Source of the DNA: Nitrospira sp.
GTDB taxonomy: Bacteria; Nitrospirota; Nitrospiria; Nitrospirales; Nitrospiraceae
DNA: 64,000 nt
NCBI GenBank assembly: GCA_009594865.1
Contig: VOPT01000046.1
Location: 1 to 64,000 of the forward strand
Direction of reading: 5' to 3'
Below, one piece after another: positions 49,799 to 59,241 of this stretch. The notes below the pieces were generated by a model, which was not told the origin of the DNA, did no database searches, and saw only the letters and a program-made list of their open reading frames with translations. Position 1 is the stretch's first letter. Each line of letters opens with the position of its first letter. The position numbers were made by a program, and so were the translations under genes.

Positions 49799-52700
49799 TC
49801 ACGCCTGCTGCTCGGCCAACTCAGCGTCTGCCGGTGTCTCTCCTAGTTCGTCGGCCCGTCGCGGGAAGCGTTCTTCCAGCATCGTGTAGACGGTCGGGAC
49901 GAGGAAGAGTGTGAGGATTGTCGAGACGGTGAGGCCGCCCACCACCGCGCGCGCCAGCGGGGCGTTGGTTTCACTGCCGGTCCCCAACCCGAGCGCCATC
50001 GGGATGAGACCCACGACTGTGGCGAGGGAGGTCATCAAAATCGGTCGGAGTCTGGTCCGCGAGGCTGTCACGACGGCGGTGGAGAGATCCAGCCCTCGGC
50101 GTCGCAACACGTTGGTGTAGTCCACCAATAGGACGCCGTTCGAGACGACAATGCCCAACATCATGATGATGCCCATCAACGAGGAGGTCGAGATCGTGGT
50201 GTTGGTGAGGTAGAGGATCACGATCACGCCGGGAATGCCCATCGGCACCGAGAACATGATGATGAAGGGATCGATCAGCGACTTAAATTGCGCGGCCATC
50301 ACCATGTACACCAGAATCAATGCCAAGGCGCTGGCATACATGAGGCCCTCGAAGGTCTCGCGCTGTTGTTGGATCTGGCCGGCCAGCCGGATGCTGAATC
50401 CTGTCGGCAACTGCATCTGGCCGAAGGCGGTTTCCAGGTCCTGGGCAATCGCGCCGAGATCGCGGCCGACCGGGTTCGCGGTGATGTGGACGACGCGCTG
50501 AAAGTATTTGCGCTCGATCTTCACGGGTCCGGCGTTGAGTTTCAGTGTGGCCAGATTCTTCAGCAAGACTGGCTCGCCGTTTTTGGTCGTGAGCAGGACA
50601 TGTTCGATGTCCGCCAGATCCTTACGATGTTCCTCCGCGAGCCAGGCGCTGATGTAATACTCATTGCCGTTCTGCGGGTCGGTGTAAATGATCGGGTCGG
50701 TTTGGCCATTGCCGTTCAGCGAGTACAAGACGGCGTTGGCGACGTCCGTTTCGCTGATCCCCAGGAGCGCGGCCTTCTCTCGATCCACCACTACGTTCAC
50801 TTCGGGATAGTTTTCTTCGCGGCTGACTTCGATGTCCGCCATGCCGGGGATCTTGTGCATGATCTCCTGGACCTGCTGGATGACGGTGCGGGCCTTCTCG
50901 AAGTCGTAGCCGTAAATTTCCACGTCGATGGATTTTTGCGACCCGAAGCTGGTCACGCGTTTGACCAAACCGCCCGGATCGAAAAACATCGCCACGCCGG
51001 GAAACAGTTTGACCACAGCCGGCCGGACGGCGTTCATGATTTCGACCTGGTTGCGCCGCCGCCGATCCGGCGAGACCAGATACACGGAAATGACCGAGGT
51101 GTGCGGCCCCGTGTTGGGATTGAACAGTGACGAGCGACCCTGGGCGAGCACGCCGGTACTGGAGGCAATCGCTTCCAGCTCGTCCGGCGGAATCTTTTCT
51201 CGCAGCACCCGTTCGACCTCGGCGACTTGGTCGACGGTCTTTTCCACTCGCTGACCGACGGGCGCGCGCAAGACGATGCGGAACTGGCTTTCATCCGACA
51301 CCGGCAAAAACTCGGTCCCGATAAATGGCAGGAGTGCGAGGGAGCTGACGAACAGCGCGACCACGGCCACCAATAATGTACGGCGATGGGCCAACACCCA
51401 ACGTAGACTGCGCTCATACCCTTCGTCGAGGGCGTCGTAACGGCGCTGGCTCCACTGCATGATGCGCACGAACCAGGCTGGCAGCGATCGGTGGGCCTCT
51501 TGCTCCGACTTCAAGAAACGGTAACAGAGGGCAGGGGTGACCGTCCGCGAGACGAAGAATGAGGTGAAGAGTGCGATCGCGATCGTGAGCGTCAGGGGAA
51601 TCAGCAGGAGGCGCGCGATGCCGACGATAAAAAACATCGGCAGGAACACGACGACGGTTGTCACCGTGGACGCGAAGATCGGCATGGCCACTTCGCGGGC
51701 GGCATTCACGATGGCATCCCAACGATTCCGATCCACATTCAAGTGGCGTTGGATGTTTTCGAGCTCGACGATCGAATCGTCCACCAGCCGGCCGATACCC
51801 AGCGCCAGCCCGCCCATCGTAAAGACGTTCAATGTTTGATTGGTGAAATACAGCACGATGAACGTCACGAGAATCGAGAGCGGGATGGCGACGGAGATAA
51901 TCAGCGTGCTGGTGAGGTTTCTCAGGAACAAGAGGATGACCGCCGCGGCGAGCAACGATCCGTGCAGGGCTTGTTCGATGAGGTTCTTGATCGATTGCCG
52001 GATGTAAATCGATTGATCGAAGGAGATTCCTAACTGCACACCGGGCGGGATGCCGATCATTTTCGGAATCGCTTTGCGCAACGCATCGACCACTTCCACC
52101 GTATTGGCGATCGGTTGCTTGTTGACGCGGAGATAGACCGATCGTTTGCCGTCCGTGCGGACGACGTTGGTTTGAATGTCAGAGGAGTCGGTCAGGACGC
52201 CGACATCCCGCACACGCACGGGATTGCCGCGCGCGTCGATCTTGACGACGACATCGTTGATCGGCTCCACGGTTTTGAACTGGGTGTTGGTGAACACGTT
52301 GTAGTCGAGGTTCCCGGCCTTGATGTCGCCTGAAGGCAGGATCAGGTTGGATGCCTTCACCGCCTTGACGACGTCGAGGATGGAGAGGCCGCGCGCCTGC
52401 AGCAGAGCCGGGTCCAAATTGATGTTGATCTGCCGGATCTTCCCGCCCTCTACCGTGGCGGCCGCGACGTTGGCGATTTGTTCGATTTGCGGGGCGATGG
52501 TGTTGTAGGCCAGGTCGTAGAGTGCCCGTTCGTCGAGATCGCCGCCGGACGCGGTCACGAACGCGACCGGAATGTTAGAGACGTCGAACTTGACGATGAA
52601 GGGCTGCAGAATACCGGGGGGCAGGCTGTTTAAAATCTGGGTGATGCGTTGCATCACCTCCATTTGGCCCACGTTGATGTCCGCGCCCCAGTTGAACCAA

Positions 52701-52978
52701 ATCTGCACTGCCCCGATGCCTTGCTTGGCGAAGGATTCCACATGTTCGACGTTGGAGGCAGAACTGACGGCCTTCTCAATGGGATACACGACGCTCTGCT
52801 CGATATCGAGCGGCGGCGCGCCCTTGTAAATGACGCCAACAAAGGCGACCGGCACCTGAATGTTGGGGAACAGATCGACCGGGAGGCGTTCGAGTGACGT
52901 GGCCCCGAGAATCACCATCGCCAGGGACAACATCAGGATGCCGATGCGGTTTCGAAGCGCGAGGAGTGTCAGCCACAT
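49799..52978 (-). CDS. RND efflux transporter, HAE1/AcrB family
   Basis: A 1059-residue inner-membrane pump of normal length. Twelve helices flank two large periplasmic loops. The TM4 proton-relay motif is kept in LALGIGRLVDDSIVELENI. Other marks: TSLERLPVDLFPNIQVPVAF at the N-terminus, and NGVLLVDYTNVLRRRG and TSLATVVGLIPMALGLGTGS near the end. HAE1 pumps export hydrophobic compounds, driven by protons, with an adaptor and an outer-membrane channel. The adaptor gene lies upstream in the operon; the channel gene is not in the window. No Met/Cys metal-relay signature was seen, so metals are less likely. Confidence 0.93.
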   Translation of the reverse strand: MWLTLLALRNRIGILMLSLAMVILGATSLERLPVDLFPNIQVPVAFVGVIYKGAPPLDIEQSVVYPIEKAVSSASNVEHVESFAKQGIGAVQIWFNWGADINVGQMEVMQRITQILNSLPPGILQPFIVKFDVSNIPVAFVTASGGDLDERALYDLAYNTIAPQIEQIANVAAATVEGGKIRQININLDPALLQARGLSILDVVKAVKASNLILPSGDIKAGNLDYNVFTNTQFKTVEPINDVVVKIDARGNPVRVRDVGVLTDSSDIQTNVVRTDGKRSVYLRVNKQPIANTVEVVDALRKAIPKMIGIPPGVQLGISFDQSIYIRQSIKNLIEQALHGSLLAAAVILLFLRNLTSTLIISVAIPLSILVTFIVLYFTNQTLNVFTMGGLALGIGRLVDDSIVELENIQRHLNVDRNRWDAIVNAAREVAMPIFASTVTTVVVFLPMFFIVGIARLLLIPLTLTIAIALFTSFFVSRTVTPALCYRFLKSEQEAHRSLPAWFVRIMQWSQRRYDALDEGYERSLRWVLAHRRTLLVAVVALFVSSLALLPFIGTEFLPVSDESQFRIVLRAPVGQRVEKTVDQVAEVERVLREKIPPDELEAIASSTGVLAQGRSSLFNPNTGPHTSVISVYLVSPDRRRRNQVEIMNAVRPAVVKLFPGVAMFFDPGGLVKRVTSFGSQKSIDVEIYGYDFEKARTVIQQVQEIMHKIPGMADIEVSREENYPEVNVVVDREKAALLGISETDVANAVLYSLNGNGQTDPIIYTDPQNGNEYYISAWLAEEHRKDLADIEHVLLTTKNGEPVLLKNLATLKLNAGPVKIERKYFQRVVHITANPVGRDLGAIAQDLETAFGQMQLPTGFSIRLAGQIQQQRETFEGLMYASALALILVYMVMAAQFKSLIDPFIIMFSVPMGIPGVIVILYLTNTTISTSSLMGIIMMLGIVVSNGVLLVDYTNVLRRRGLDLSTAVVTASRTRLRPILMTSLATVVGLIPMALGLGTGSETNAPLARAVVGGLTVSTILTLFLVPTVYTMLEERFPRRADELGETPADAELAEQQA

Positions 52979-53062
52979 GATGGAGACGAGGGAGGTGACT
53001 CGTTAGAAGTGAGAGGATGTGAGCTCACCGTCAACGGAGGAAATCCTTTCACATGGTGTCTG

Positions 53063-54256
53063 TTACGATTCACGTTTCCCGGCATGCATCGGCTGCGTTT
53101 GGACCGGCACGCCTTCGCTGACCAGATCTTTGCCGGAGACGATGAGTTGCTCGTCGCCCGCAAGGCCTTTCACGACTTCCACACGGTTCTCGGCGAGCGC
53201 GCCCAGTTCAATCGGTACCTGGTGGGCTTTCCCATCCTTGACGACATAGACATACTGGGATTCCTCGAGCCGGCTCACGGCATCCAGCGGAATCTGAATC
53301 GCCTGGGGATGTTTTCCGACCAGGACTTCGACGCGGGCGAACATGCCGCCTTTGAGACGATGGTCTTTATTCGGCAGATCCACTTCCACGGTCATCGTGC
53401 GGGTGGCGCGGTTCAAGGCCTGAACAATACGGGTGACCCGGCCTTCGAAGACCTCATTGGGATAGGCCTCGGCGCGAACGTCGGCCCGTTGCCCGACTTG
53501 TACGAGCGGGACATCCTTCTCCACGACTTCGATCAACGTGCGCACGGTTTCGACGTCGTGCACGCTCAAGATGCCGCGCGAGACGGTGGACGTGCTCGCC
53601 GTGGTGCCGCTCACATACGCGCCGGGGTCGAGGTTCCGTTCGGCGATGTAGCCGGCAAATGGGGCACGGATGTACGAATAGGCCAGGTTGGTTTCCGCTT
53701 GGGCCAAGGCGACGGTCATCTGTTGCACCTGAGCACGCAGGGAATCCTGTAACGCCACCGCTGCATCGCGGTTGACCAGGGCGGTGTCGAGATCCTGTTG
53801 GGAGACGAACTGGTCTTTGATCAGCGCTTGCATGCGGTCGAGCGTGAGGGTGGCATTCCGCACCCCGGCATCCTGCTGGACGACCTTCGCTTTAGCCGAC
53901 AACAGATTGGCCTTGGCTTGATTGACGGCATGGATGTAATCGGTATGGTCGATCTCGACTAGCAACTGATTGGCCTTCACGAGATCGCCTTTATCGACGT
54001 AGATCTTGGCGATGTAGCCGTCCACGCGGGAAAAAATGTTCACGAGCTGGTTTGGAATCAAATCGGCGGTATAGCTCAGCCGCACGTCGAGATCCTGTCT
54101 GATGGGCGTCATGGTGCCCACGGTGAGGATGCGGTTCTTGCGCGGGTCCGTCTTGGCGCCGCTGGTGAGGCGGAACGCGACCAAGGCCGCGACGGCGACG
54201 AAGAGGATGAGGCCCAAGGTGACAATGGGATGTCGTCGGATCGGATTACCGGACAC
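53063..54256 (-). CDS. RND periplasmic adaptor protein (membrane fusion protein)
   Basis: A 397-residue protein with a GTG start and an N-terminal membrane anchor (about 10-30). Barrel-sandwich halves flank a coiled-coil hairpin: VNIFSRVDGYIAKIYVDKGD, then the helical NQAKANLLSAKAKVV, then AYSYIRAPFAGYIAERNLDPG. The beta-barrel and membrane-proximal domains follow. It connects the RND pump to an outer-membrane channel. Its start overlaps the tetR stop by 11 bp and it precedes the pump gene by 84 bp, so the three form one operon. Confidence 0.92.
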   Translation of the reverse strand: MSGNPIRRHPIVTLGLILFVAVAALVAFRLTSGAKTDPRKNRILTVGTMTPIRQDLDVRLSYTADLIPNQLVNIFSRVDGYIAKIYVDKGDLVKANQLLVEIDHTDYIHAVNQAKANLLSAKAKVVQQDAGVRNATLTLDRMQALIKDQFVSQQDLDTALVNRDAAVALQDSLRAQVQQMTVALAQAETNLAYSYIRAPFAGYIAERNLDPGAYVSGTTASTSTVSRGILSVHDVETVRTLIEVVEKDVPLVQVGQRADVRAEAYPNEVFEGRVTRIVQALNRATRTMTVEVDLPNKDHRLKGGMFARVEVLVGKHPQAIQIPLDAVSRLEESQYVYVVKDGKAHQVPIELGALAENRVEVVKGLAGDEQLIVSGKDLVSEGVPVQTQPMHAGKRES

Positions 54257-54893
54257 GAGTGAAGCCTCGCTTCTTATCGGTGGATGAAGGCAGAAGGCCT
54301 TTCAAAAACAATTCCACATAGGTGGACACAATGTCTTTATGGGGACAGTGCAAAGGCACGTCGAAAATCTCGTGCAGCAGCCGGTGGTGGACCACCATGC
54401 CGATGAAAGCCCGCGCCGCCAATAAGGGATCGATTGGACGAAAGGCCTTTTCGTCGATCCTGGTCTGAATATACCCGGCTAAATAGTCGCAAAACACCCG
54501 GTGCTGCTTGCCGAAAAACATATCCGCCAGCTCATGGCCCTCCAGCGCACTGAAGAGCAGGAGGCGTAACATCGTGGGGTCGGCTCCGGGGCGAATGCGG
54601 TAGCTGGCGATCAGCGTAAAGACCCGATGGTCATCACGTTTGCGGGCGAACTCCTCCACAGCGCTCAGCAGTTCACTCAGCGGAGCCTTTTCGGCCAGGA
54701 TGGCGGTGTACAGTGCCCGCTTAGTCGGAAAGTACTTAAACACCAGGGCTTCGCTCACGCCCGCGGCCTTGGCGATTTCCTTGGTGGTGGTACCCTTAAA
54801 CCCTTTGGCGGCAAACAGGTTCGCGGCGGAGGAGATCAGGCTGGTCTGGCGATCGTGGTTCGCATTGCGGGCGCTGGCGGTCGTCGCTTTCAC
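54246..54893 (-). CDS. TetR-family transcriptional regulator
   Basis: A 215-residue regulator with a GTG start. The N-terminal helix-turn-helix reads SAANLFAAKGFKGTTTKEIA, then KAAGVSEALVFKYFPTKRAL, typical of TetR. The C-terminal ligand-binding half is helical (RLLLFSALEGHELADMF). A palindrome (54908-54929) lies 15 nt before the start. It probably represses the efflux operon, of which it is the first gene, until a toxic substrate binds. The inducer is unknown. Confidence 0.92.
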   Translation of the reverse strand: MKATTASARNANHDRQTSLISSAANLFAAKGFKGTTTKEIAKAAGVSEALVFKYFPTKRALYTAILAEKAPLSELLSAVEEFARKRDDHRVFTLIASYRIRPGADPTMLRLLLFSALEGHELADMFFGKQHRVFCDYLAGYIQTRIDEKAFRPIDPLLAARAFIGMVVHHRLLHEIFDVPLHCPHKDIVSTYVELFLKGLLPSSTDKKRGFTRVR

Positions 54894-54907
54894 GTCATCG
54901 TTCGTCC

Positions 54908-54929
54908 GGTGAGTGAGTGGTTACTCACC
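54908..54929. promoter_or_regulatory. Probable TetR operator
   Basis: GGTGAGT-N8-ACTCACC, a perfect 7-bp inverted repeat just upstream of the tetR start. Size and place fit an autoregulatory operator. Confidence 0.65.
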
Positions 54930-55031
54930 GATCAAGGTATCATGCAGGAACGAAGTGTGACAAGGATCGCGAATATTCCATCAACCTTGGGGCTTAGCTC
55001 CCGCGGAGGAGCGGACGCGGTAGAGGATCGG

Positions 55032-55571
55032 TTAGGGGACGGGAGGTAAATTCCCTTCGTTGAGCTTCACGCGGAACGCTTCGCTCTCGAAGAAAATCAC
55101 GCCCTGACTCGTCCGAAGGTCGTAGCGAAGGATGATCGCGCTGTCGGGGCCCTGCCAGTTGAAAAATTTCACCGCGCCGCCGGCCATCTGGCCGGGGGTG
55201 TGATCGATCGGGCCGAATTGTTGTTGCAGGAATGTCAGCAGCCGGTCGTGGGTCTCCTTGCCGGTATACCGGACCATGACGCGGGCGAATTTGCCTTCGA
55301 CCGTGCTGAACTTCATCGACTCCACCGTCGCCGGGCCGAGCTTCCTGGGTGTGGAGGTTAGTTCATACGTCCGGATTCGGCCGGCCTCTTCCACTTTCAC
55401 GAACTGATCTGATTCGGTAAAGGCGGCGCCCCAAGGAATGCCTTCGAAGCCATTCGGATCGTTCTCCATCGGGACAGCCAGCGCCGGGGCGATCGGGGAC
55501 AGCAGCATGACGCCAAGCGCGAGAACCAACAGGCAGCGACGTGGATGGAGGTAGGTCTGTCCGTGCAGCAT
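55032..55571 (-). CDS. Exported protein, tandem paralog 2
   Basis: A 179-residue protein with a signal peptide ending near residue 32 (APALA). The mature part starts MENDPNGFEGIPWGAAF and continues with strand segments (VESMKFSTVEGKFARVMVRY, THDRLLTFLQQQFGPID, DSAIILRYDL, GVIFFES). It aligns along its length with the neighbour at 55575, from NDP(N/H)G to the FIES/FFES strand. The family is unknown to me. The two genes are 3 bp apart and cotranscribed. Confidence 0.7.
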   Translation of the reverse strand: MLHGQTYLHPRRCLLVLALGVMLLSPIAPALAVPMENDPNGFEGIPWGAAFTESDQFVKVEEAGRIRTYELTSTPRKLGPATVESMKFSTVEGKFARVMVRYTGKETHDRLLTFLQQQFGPIDHTPGQMAGGAVKFFNWQGPDSAIILRYDLRTSQGVIFFESEAFRVKLNEGNLPPVP

Positions 55572-55574
55572 CGG

Positions 55575-56117
55575 TTATTCCGCCGTATCCGACATGCGAT
55601 CTTGAAAGCGTGGCGCCAGGTTCCGGCTTTCGATAAAGACAAACCCGCGATCACGGTTGGCTTCATAGGTCAGCGTGATCTCTGTTTCCGTTCCACGCCA
55701 GGTATATTGCTGGTTCAGCCCTCGCATCATCTGCCCGGGAAGCCGCTCGATCGCGCCGTAGGTCCGTTCAAGATATTGCAGCACCTGCTTGTGGGTCTGC
55801 GCGCCGCGATACCGGATGGTGACGCGCGCAAATTGCGCATCGACCGTCGAGAGATGCACGCTTTCGACCGGGATGTCGGCATAAACGGGCTGGCGGTCGC
55901 GAAATTCATAGTCGGTGGTGTGTGTGTTCTCACGGGTCACCATGAGGTCGGGAATGTCAGTGAGAGGAATACCCCAGGAAAGATCATGGTAGCCGTGCGG
56001 ATCGTTGGCCATGGTGATGGCGAGGACCGGCCCGGCTGTGAGGAGGAGCAGCGTACAGACGCACCCGAGGCGCTGCAGGATGCGGAGAGGCGACCATCTT
56101 GAACACGCGTTGCGCAT
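55575..56117 (-). CDS. Exported protein, tandem paralog 1
   Basis: A 180-residue protein with signal peptide (to about residue 33, GPVLA). The mature part starts MANDPHGYHDLSWGIPL and shares strand order and spacing with the downstream paralog: VESVHLSTVDAQFARVTIRY, THKQVLQYLERTYGAIE, ETEITLTYEANRDRGFVFIE. Identity between the two looks moderate, so the duplication is old. No metal-binding or catalytic motif is visible. Confidence 0.7.
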   Translation of the reverse strand: MRNACSRWSPLRILQRLGCVCTLLLLTAGPVLAITMANDPHGYHDLSWGIPLTDIPDLMVTRENTHTTDYEFRDRQPVYADIPVESVHLSTVDAQFARVTIRYRGAQTHKQVLQYLERTYGAIERLPGQMMRGLNQQYTWRGTETEITLTYEANRDRGFVFIESRNLAPRFQDRMSDTAE

Positions 56118-56261
56118 GGCTTTCAGCGAGTCCCACTTGGCACGCTACCATGGCCGTTCACATGGCAGCAACTCTCAGTGCGGCGTTCTTGTGAATGGAG
56201 GACCCCTTGGCTATAATGCGCCTCTTGTGCCGAGAGCCCTCAGGCGACAGGAGCATGGTTC

Positions 56262-56759
56262 ATGGTCGACAGTGATGTGTTCGTGCAGGCGCTCGAAAGT
56301 CTGGGCGTCAATTTCTTCACCGGTGTGCCCGATTCCCTACTGGGCGGCATTATCGAAGAGTTGCTCACGCGCAAGCTGTACACGTCGGCCGTGCGCGAGG
56401 ATGAAGCGGTCGCCATGGCGGCCGGCGCCTTCATGGCCGGAAAAATCCCTGCGGTGCTCATGCAGAATTCCGGCCTCGGCACCTCACTCAACACGCTGCT
56501 CTCGCTCAACATGATCTATCGGCAGCCGTGCATCCTGTTGGTCTCCTGGCGCGGGTTTGAGGGCAAAGACGCGCCGGAACATGTGGTGATGGGCGAGACC
56601 ATGCCGCAGTTGCTCGACACGATGAAAATTCCTCACCGGACCTTATCGGAACCGACCATGGCGGACGATCTTCGCTGGGTGGCTCAGACCTTTATGAAAC
56701 AGCGGATTCCAGTGGCCCTTCTGATCAAGAAGGGCATCATCAAGGGGTTGCACCCATGA
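56262..56759 (+). CDS. Phosphonopyruvate/sulfopyruvate decarboxylase-like, alpha subunit (TPP N-terminal domain)
   Basis: A 165-residue protein; ATG 56262 follows AGGAG by eight bases. It is the N-terminal half of a TPP decarboxylase: FFTGVPDSLLGGIIEELL, then VREDEAVAMAAGAFMAGK with the cofactor-activating Glu (46 or 48), and VLMQNSGLGTSLNTLLSL. In most phosphonopyruvate decarboxylases this is fused to the C-terminal domain, whereas here the two are separate genes, as in the archaeal sulfopyruvate decarboxylase ComDE. The product is an aldehyde with phosphonate or sulfonate. The following genes favour phosphonate chemistry. Confidence 0.85.
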   Translation: MVDSDVFVQALESLGVNFFTGVPDSLLGGIIEELLTRKLYTSAVREDEAVAMAAGAFMAGKIPAVLMQNSGLGTSLNTLLSLNMIYRQPCILLVSWRGFEGKDAPEHVVMGETMPQLLDTMKIPHRTLSEPTMADDLRWVAQTFMKQRIPVALLIKKGIIKGLHP

Positions 56760-57334
56760 GGCCGGAACAGGGCACGATGCAGAGCCGGGCGCAGGCAATG
56801 GCCGCGCTGCTTGAATTGCTGACGGATCAACCCGTCATCATCTGCAATGGGTTTCCCTCTCGGGAAGCCCAGAAGCTTGCCGACCGGCCGACGCATTTTT
56901 ATATGATCGGCTCGATGGGCAACGCCGCGGCCATCGGCTTGGGCGTGGCGCTCTCCAAACCGTCTAAAAAGGTGATCGTCTTCGACGGCGATGGCAATGT
57001 GTTAATGGGGATGGGCACGCTCGCCACAGTAGGGGCCTTACGGCCGAAGAATTTCATCCATGTCGTGTTCGACAACGAAGTGTATGGCTCAACGGGCAAT
57101 CAGCCGACCATCTCGAACGTCGTCCAATTGGAAAAAGTTGCAAAAGCGGCGGGATATGTGTCGGTCGAACGGGTGTTGGACCGTGAAGATCTCGTGTACG
57201 AGTTCAAAGATATGTTGAAAAACGACGGACCCAGCATGTTGCTTGTCAAGGTGAATGAGTTCGTCGAGGATGCCGGCCGGGTCGCATTGGAGCCACCGGC
57301 CATCACCGCGCGTTTCATGAAAGCCATTGAGTAA
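56756..57334 (+). CDS. Phosphonopyruvate/sulfopyruvate decarboxylase-like, beta subunit (TPP-binding domain)
   Basis: A 192-residue protein whose start overlaps the alpha stop as ATGA. It carries the Mg/TPP motif VFDGDGNVLMGMG (Asp77-Gly80) followed after about 25 residues by VFDNEVYGSTG, plus IGSMGNAAAIGLGVAL. This is the C-terminal catalytic half. Together with the alpha subunit it should decarboxylate phosphonopyruvate to phosphonoacetaldehyde, or sulfopyruvate to sulfoacetaldehyde. PEP mutase, which makes phosphonopyruvate, is not in the window. Confidence 0.87.
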   Translation: MRPEQGTMQSRAQAMAALLELLTDQPVIICNGFPSREAQKLADRPTHFYMIGSMGNAAAIGLGVALSKPSKKVIVFDGDGNVLMGMGTLATVGALRPKNFIHVVFDNEVYGSTGNQPTISNVVQLEKVAKAAGYVSVERVLDREDLVYEFKDMLKNDGPSMLLVKVNEFVEDAGRVALEPPAITARFMKAIE

Positions 57335-57403
57335 GTGCGGCGCACTGAACGTGCTGGGTGAGCCCGTCCTGCTCCATTCCAATCAACAGCCTGAGGCACT
57401 ACC

Positions 57404-58498
57404 ATGATACTTCTGAATCCAGGTCCGGTAAATGTAAGCGAGCGGGTGCGGCAGGCGTTGCTGCGTCCGGACATCTGCCATCGGGAATCCGAGTTTTCCG
57501 ACATGCTGCTCCGCATTCAGCAGAAGCTGCTCACCGCCTTCGTGCCCGGCGCGGAGTCCGAATACGTGGCCGTTATCCTGACAGGATCCGGCACGGCGGC
57601 CGTCGAATCAGCAGTGATGTCCTGCCTCCCGTTGGGCAAGCGCATGTTGGTGCTCAATAACGGGGTCTACGGCGAACGCCTGTCCAATATGATCGGCTTG
57701 CAGCGACTCGGGGTGTCCGAACTCAAGTCGGAATGGCACGTCAGGCCTGATCCGGAACGACTCCGGCTGGCGCTGCGTCAGCATCCTGAAGTGCATGCGG
57801 TGTCGATGGTCCATCATGAGACGACGACCGGCTTGATCAATCCGGTGAAAGAAATTGCCGAGGTCGTCGACAGCCTCAACCGGGTGTTCGTCCTCGATTC
57901 CGTCAGTGGTCTGGCGGGCGAACCGATCGACATTGCCGGGTCGCACATCTATATGGTGGCGGGCACGGCGGGCAAGTGCATTCAAGGGTTCCCCGGCGTC
58001 TCGTTTGTCTTGCTCCGCAAGGGATTCCTCGACCAGATGCGGAAATATCCGAAGCGGTCCTGGTATCTGACCCTGACCCATTATGTCGATGAACAGGGCC
58101 GAGGGATTGTCCCCTTCACGCCGGCGGTGCAGGTGTACTATGCGTTTGAGGAGGCGCTGGACGAATTGCTGGAAGAGGGAATGACTAACCGCTTTCAGCG
58201 CTATCGTCGCATCGCTACGAGAATCCGGGAGCAGATGGCGGGCATGGGGGTGCAGCCGTTTCTGCCGGCGGACCTGCAATCGAATACGATTACGGCATTC
58301 TATCTGCCGGCGGGCCTCAGCTACGCCACTTTGCATGATCAGCTCAAAGCTCGCGGCTACGTCATTTATGCCGGTCAAGGGCAGCTGGAATCGAAGGTGT
58401 TCCGTGTCGCCAATATGGGGGCGCTGACCGAACCCCAGATCGACGGTTTTCTGGGCGCGTTCGAGGAAGTGCTGGCAGGAGCGGCGGCGCGCGCATGA
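57404..58498 (+). CDS. Class V aminotransferase, 2-aminoethylphosphonate transaminase-like
   Basis: A 364-residue PLP enzyme. It begins LLNPGPVNVSERVRQALL, as in PhnW and serine-glyoxylate transaminases. Other marks: TGSGTAAVESAV, HHETTTGLINPV, FVLDSVSGLAGEPID and the PLP Lys191 in GTAGKCIQGFPG. In PhnW this segment reads similarly (NKCIQG). After the decarboxylase it would convert the aldehyde to 2-aminoethylphosphonate, or to taurine in the sulfonate case. It lies 69 bp after the beta subunit and overlaps the next gene as ATGA. Confidence 0.87.
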   Translation: MILLNPGPVNVSERVRQALLRPDICHRESEFSDMLLRIQQKLLTAFVPGAESEYVAVILTGSGTAAVESAVMSCLPLGKRMLVLNNGVYGERLSNMIGLQRLGVSELKSEWHVRPDPERLRLALRQHPEVHAVSMVHHETTTGLINPVKEIAEVVDSLNRVFVLDSVSGLAGEPIDIAGSHIYMVAGTAGKCIQGFPGVSFVLLRKGFLDQMRKYPKRSWYLTLTHYVDEQGRGIVPFTPAVQVYYAFEEALDELLEEGMTNRFQRYRRIATRIREQMAGMGVQPFLPADLQSNTITAFYLPAGLSYATLHDQLKARGYVIYAGQGQLESKVFRVANMGALTEPQIDGFLGAFEEVLAGAAARA

Positions 58499-59214
58499 AG
58501 GCCATCATCCTAGCGGCAGGAGTCGGTAAACGCCTCTGGCCGGTGACCCAGCATAAGCCGAAATGCCTGATCGAGATCGGCGGGCAGACATTGCTGTCGC
58601 GCTATCTGGAATCTTTGGCGTCCGTGAAGATCAGGCAGGCCACTGTTGTGGTCGGGTACAAGCAGGAGATGATAAGGGCTGCCGTGGGGACACAGTGCCA
58701 TGGGATCGATATCTCCTATCTCGTCAACGAGGAGTTCCATCGCGGCAGCATTTCATCGCTCTGGATCGCCAGGCAAGTGCTCACCGATGATGTGGTCATC
58801 ATGGATGCGGATGTGTTGTTTCATCGGGAAATCCTTCGGCGTCTGGTGGCGTCGCCCTATGAAAACTGCCTACTCATGGACGATACGGTGAAGCAAACAG
58901 GCGAAGAATGTATGGTCGTCGTGCAGGGCGATCGCGTCATCGCCTTGAGCAAGAAAGTGCCGGATCGGTATGATCTCGCCGGCGAAGGTGTCGGGTTCCT
59001 CCGGGTGCGCCGGGCCGATGCTCCCCACGTGATCGGCTCCTTGAAAGGCTATATCGATCAAGACCGCTGGGACATGGAATACGAAGACGGATTGTTGCAG
59101 TATTTCCGTGACGTGAAGGTCGGGCATGAGAAGATCGGGGGATTGCCCTGGACGGAAATCGATTTCCCTGAAGATGTGACGAAGGCGGAGCGGGAAGTCC
59201 TCCCGAGACTGTAG
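58495..59214 (+). CDS. Nucleotidyltransferase, probable CTP:aminoethylphosphonate or choline-phosphate type
   Basis: A 239-residue sugar-phosphate-type nucleotidyltransferase. The N-terminus is IILAAGVGKRLWPVTQHKPK (GxGxR and PK), then VVVGYKQEMI, and VVIMDADVLFHREIL with the metal-binding DAD. The C-terminus has WTEIDFPEDV. The length and pattern resemble LicC and PntC-type cytidylyltransferases, which activate phosphocholine or 2-aminoethylphosphonate as a CMP derivative. This fits the next gene, a CDP-alcohol phosphotransferase. The start overlaps the transaminase stop. Confidence 0.85.
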   Translation: MKAIILAAGVGKRLWPVTQHKPKCLIEIGGQTLLSRYLESLASVKIRQATVVVGYKQEMIRAAVGTQCHGIDISYLVNEEFHRGSISSLWIARQVLTDDVVIMDADVLFHREILRRLVASPYENCLLMDDTVKQTGEECMVVVQGDRVIALSKKVPDRYDLAGEGVGFLRVRRADAPHVIGSLKGYIDQDRWDMEYEDGLLQYFRDVKVGHEKIGGLPWTEIDFPEDVTKAEREVLPRL

Positions 59215-59241
59215 CGCATAGGCAATCGCCAGCAGCCATCT

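Noticed and set aside
50288-51130. 280-codon plus-strand frame over the RND pump gene
   Set aside because: Antisense shadow of a certain RND gene.
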